A DNA stretch of 64,000 nt from Apostichopus japonicus (taxonomy: Eukaryota > Echinodermata > Holothuroidea > Aspidochirotida > Stichopodidae), in NCBI RefSeq assembly GCF_037975245.1, contig NC_092568.1, positions 30,955,501 through 31,019,500 on the forward strand, read 5' to 3'. The notes under the pieces are model-generated. The model was given only the letters and a program-made list of their open reading frames with translations, ran no database searches and was not told where the DNA came from. This document shows, piece after piece, positions 60,177-64,000 of this stretch. A program made the translations under genes and the position numbers. Position 1 is the stretch's first letter. Each line of letters starts with the position of its first letter.

Positions 60177-60990
60177 ACCCATATGTACCAGCTATAAACC
60201 AACAATGGTGTTCCAAATTTGGATACAATCTGATTTATGGTTGTTGAGTTATTGCAATTTTAAAACTTTGGGCACTCCCAAAAATCAGGCCCAATAAATT
60301 TTGTGCCTAAATGGTCCCAAAAATAGATGGCCCAAACAAAAATTTAAAATTGTCTTTGCCTCCTACAAATTGAACCCTCAAAATATGGGCCCCACAAATC
60401 TGGGCTCAAAGAATGTGTCCCAAAATGCACTAGAGGTGGAAATAAAATTTGGGTTGACCCAGCACAAAAATGCATCATATTTTGAGGCCCAGAAGGTACA
60501 AAAAATGTAGGCCTAACTGTTGTTGCAAAGAACATGTACATAATATGTAGTTACATCACAATCCCAAGAAGGAGCTAAATCGGATATACTGTTGAAGGAA
60601 TATTGATATTTTAAGAATATTCTGTTAAGGCCTGACCCACTCATTCATATTCAAGAGATGGAGCCAAAAACATTAGGGCACATGCATCTAAACATCATGG
60701 GGCATCTACCTACGAAGTGTGACATTGACTCAGCTTGTGGTTGTTGAGATATCATGTTTACAAGCTGTTTCCATGATTTTGCTTTAAGCCCCACCCACTC
60801 ATGTATATTAACAAGGTAAAAATTGTTGTTGCAAAGAACATATACTTACTATGTGCTAACATCACCGTACCAAATATGATCTAACTCGGGCATAGTTGAA
60901 GAAATATTGCCATTTAAACAGTTTTATGTTAAGGCCTGCCCACTCATTAATATTCAAGAATGGGAACCACAAACAATAGGGCACATCAGC
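60177..60990 (+). repeat. Diverged ~306 bp tandem repeat, two units plus part of a third
   Basis: TGTTGTTGCAAAGAACAT recurs at 60518 and 60824, followed in both by AAGGCCTG..CCACTCATT, TATTCAAGA and AGGGCACAT. The ATGGTTGTTGAGTTAT stretch near 60238 pairs with TGTGGTTGTTGAGATAT near 60737, pointing to an earlier partial unit. The adjoining 60100-60520 is peculiarly rich in GGCCC and CCAAAA. Confidence 0.7.
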
Positions 60991-62570
60991 ACATCTACAC
61001 ACACACACACACATGCCACCACGATTACTGAGCCTAGACTGTTTCTGTACACCAAAAGTGAGAATGCTAGGCACTCGGCAGTTTCATTTGGTCACATAGG
61101 ATGACTCCATTTCCATCAAGGGTAAGAATTAAATATATTTGTTTTACCACACTTATTCATCACTTTAACCACCACAGATTTGGCCAACAATTTTGAACAT
61201 TACATGCAATAGGTTCAAACTCATGCATATAAAACTCATTGTTTGCAATATGGATATTTATGTCAGATTGAGAATGTTCCATTTTAACAACAGGGGGGGG
61301 GAGAAAAAATGGAAGGTTGAAAATAATACTGTTTTCAGACACTTCACATTTTATTCAATGAAGTCCCCACAAAAGGATTTATAACTTTGGTAACCTCTGG
61401 TCATATTAACTATTGTAATGAATAACCTTTGTCTACAAATGAAACCACTCGCTGAATTTCGAGAGGGCTATTAAGACTAAACAATATTTTTTAATTCTAA
61501 AGTCAATAAACAAAACAGTCTTTGTGGACCTTTTTCTTGGCCTTTAACACAATTACACAATTACAATAACCGGTTCCCCCTTTTGTTTACAATTTTTCAA
61601 TGGCTCAATTTACAAGGCATACACAGTCCTCCTGAAAATGCATCATTAATCTGCCAAGATAAAATAAACTTGCATGTCTTATAGTCCAATTAGCCAGCCT
61701 TTTGGAACAATCCAACCTTTGGCACACTTTTTACCCTCCCCTATGTTTGAATTGTAATCCATCATGGTGTGCCTGTATCACTTACTGTATAACAGGCAAA
61801 CAAACACAAGATGCATCATCATAACTGATATATTGAGTGAAAGTTATAAATTAACAAGCTGTGTGAGTTTCAGGGATTAAAGGGGTCGGACATCACTGCC
61901 ACGGTCAGCTAGAGCTAAAATCGTAGAGCTACTACTGAACATTGAGCTCTTTGGATCAGTTTTAGAAAAGTACCGAGGGTGGGTGTGGTAGGGGAGGTAT
62001 CCCCTTCACTACCCTTCAGAGGAAGAATACCCCGAGGATGGAAATTACTGGACTATGAATAGTCCCCTTTGTTTGTTAATGATGGTAACAATGCAACATT
62101 AGCATATGTGCATAGTCATTCATAGAGCGGGATGGAGAGCAGAGGACAAAAGCCAAATGTTGTCTTATCAAGGGTTATTGTGTCATTTTACTGATCAGTC
62201 TATAAACAAAAAAGAACAACAATAAACAAACAAATCAATCAACCAAAACACAATACAAAACAGAAAGAGCAATTTAACCAATTCAGTGGGAATCATTAAC
62301 TCAATCTCCTTGTAAGTTAACCTCCTTTCCTACCTCCTAACCCCTCCCCCCCCCCCTGTGTCTCTCACTGCCCTTTGGTTATGTTACTGTTAACATTAGA
62401 TAAATATAAATTAACATGCATGTTATTTGCTTATAATTCCACATATATCTTAGTGTACAATTGTTATATAGAGTCCAGTACACTAATAATACATGGACCA
62501 AGGCCTGTTATATGAGTCTTATTTTTACTCATGTCTTTACTTGTTGTTTGATTGCAATTGACTTGTTTTG

Positions 62571-62685
62571 TTTAGCGCCTAGAGCAGCTATCCCTTGTTT
62601 CTGATTTGGCGCTATTTAAATCCTGATCCACTATATTTAAAAAAAATTATTATCATTATTTTTATAAGAATTATTATTATTATTA
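62571..62685 (+). mobile_element. Second 3' tail of the same CR1/L2-like family
   Basis: TTAGCGCCTAGAGCAG...TTGGCGCTATTTAA followed by a TTATTAT-rich tail is the same 3' UTR as at 6278-6347 (GCGCCTTGAGCAG, TTGGCACTATATAA). No coding part is recognisable upstream. Confidence 0.65.
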
Positions 62686-64000
62686 GGGGTCATAAAGATG
62701 CTACTCTAGGGCGGCTAGTCTTACCATATATATAAACAAATGTAACATTATAATAAAACAAAGAGCACTGCATGATTCTGTTATCTCTTTGAATCATCCA
62801 ATGACATAACACTTAGCTCTTATTGTGGTATCATATAAAGATATGTTTATCAGGCTGCTTAAAACGAGCAGTACCTCCCTTCCTTTCCTATATATATCCT
62901 TAATGCTTTACTACATGAGCTGAAAACTGATCATAAAGTAATTTATGACTGGATGAAGAAAATTAGGTGACAGGCTTGAAACTACTGAGGGAATCTGCAG
63001 AGACTTGCCATCTCGGTCACAATATTCTGCAGTCTAAGGTAGGAATAAGTGATTGAGTTACTGTTATCACCCTAGCACCTTGGTGGATAATCAGTAAGGA
63101 ATACCCTGACATAGTGGCATCGGTCCCAAGTGTAATATCATAGTAACAGAGAGATGATCAGAAAATTAGGAAAAATGGGAGACACAATTCACAAATCATA
63201 TTTAAAGGGGAAATGTCACAGTGAACTTGTGGAAGCTTATCAAGTATTAGGATATTTTCAGAGGCAGATTCATCTTGTAGTTACAGAAAATATAGAAAAA
63301 TGGTCTTTTTCAAGTCCATGATGATGTTTCTCCATACAGTTAGCAAAACTAGATTCTACAAAAAAAAGAGAAAAAAAAGGTTTACATTTCTATCCTCATG
63401 TCTCCCTCCTCTTACTGTTCTCCCTTCCTCTCCCCTCTCCTCTCAACCCACCAGCACCTCCACTACTTTGTGGACAAAGATCTAACAGATGCACACAGAC
63501 AACAGAAATCTGCACTTCCTTGTTTCAAGATTATCTTGTATCATGTTCCCAATCCACCTACCATCTCCCCCAGCTGTCTTGTTGAGAACATGCTGAGGTA
63601 TCAACCTGAAATGCATCTGAACCTTCCCTGAAAGCTTTGACTCGTAAATTTTACATTTTAATCGTATCAACAATTTACATTACATCTAGCCATAAACATT
63701 TTTATTGCAAAGTTTACTCCAATTTAAGAAGGTTATACTGAAAATGAAATCTGTATATGAAATTTAAGCAAAAGGAAAAGAGAGTGAAGTATTTACATGA
63801 ACATCTCTGACGCACACATTTTGTGTCTGAATTTCTGTAAAAGTCATGAGATACTTTTACGAGGGTAATCTTTCTTGCGATTAACTTGATATAATATATA
63901 TGTGATTAATATATAGCGATATGCAGGTAAACATTAGAAGGGAAGTGTTAGACGACATGAAGTTCAACATTGTTAATATGCTAGTATGGTGGTAAACAGT

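Larger units (their letters stand above)
54611..64000 (-). other. Presumed PPP1R21 intron, right part of window
   Basis: No further PPP1R21 exon could be identified. The interval holds the direct repeats, the hairpin, the 306 bp tandem repeat and a retrotransposon tail listed separately, plus A-rich runs near 55451, 55777 and 56321. Confidence 0.45.

Overview
This is a 64 kb piece of an AT-rich animal nuclear genome. The genes have short exons (32-194 bp) with GT-AG introns of hundreds to thousands of bases, lie on both strands, and sit among decayed retrotransposons, minisatellites and homopolymer G/C runs. The element types (a non-LTR element with an LHWL...YRIQYKLLLLT C-terminus, a Ty3/Gypsy-type gag behind a tRNA-Leu primer site) and the protein sequences fit a marine invertebrate, possibly an echinoderm. 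That placement is an inference; the sequence does not fix the phylum.

Layout. (1) 7621-13231, plus strand: the last four coding exons of an SLC46-family (proton-coupled folate transporter-like) MFS transporter; its 5' part lies before the window or was not recognised. (2) 20357-43620, minus strand: a complete nine-exon gene for mitochondrial ribosomal protein L4 (uL4m, MRPL4), predicted 325 aa. (3) 44422-47538, plus strand: a complete three-exon CMC2 gene (twin CX9C cytochrome c oxidase assembly factor), predicted 73 aa. (4) 53855-54610, minus strand: the last two coding exons of PPP1R21 (KLRAQ protein, FERRY complex); the rest lies beyond the right edge. SLC46 and MRPL4 converge, MRPL4 and CMC2 diverge from an 801 bp interval, and CMC2 and PPP1R21 converge.

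MRPL4 and CMC2 both serve the mitochondrion: one is part of the large mitoribosomal subunit, the other supports biogenesis of complex IV, whose core subunits are made by that ribosome. A shared bidirectional promoter would be functionally sensible.

Accessory content. Intron 1 of MRPL4 holds a 2,155 bp DNA-transposon-like element (40645-42799) with 13 bp exact terminal inverted repeats, a TACT target duplication, eight copies of a 15 bp motif (core CCTTCCGTTACC) and one 104-codon ORF; this is the best candidate here for something undescribed. Intron 5 of MRPL4 holds a 16-copy, ~73 bp minisatellite with dimeric higher-order structure that runs to 13 bp from an exon. The SLC46 introns hold two more minisatellites. 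Other items are a 100 bp-armed foldback (32421-32890), three non-LTR 3' ends, a gag/PBS remnant in CMC2 intron 2, a perfect 17 bp hairpin (59946-59982) and 18 G or C runs of at least 9 bases. No tRNA, rRNA or CRISPR was recognised.
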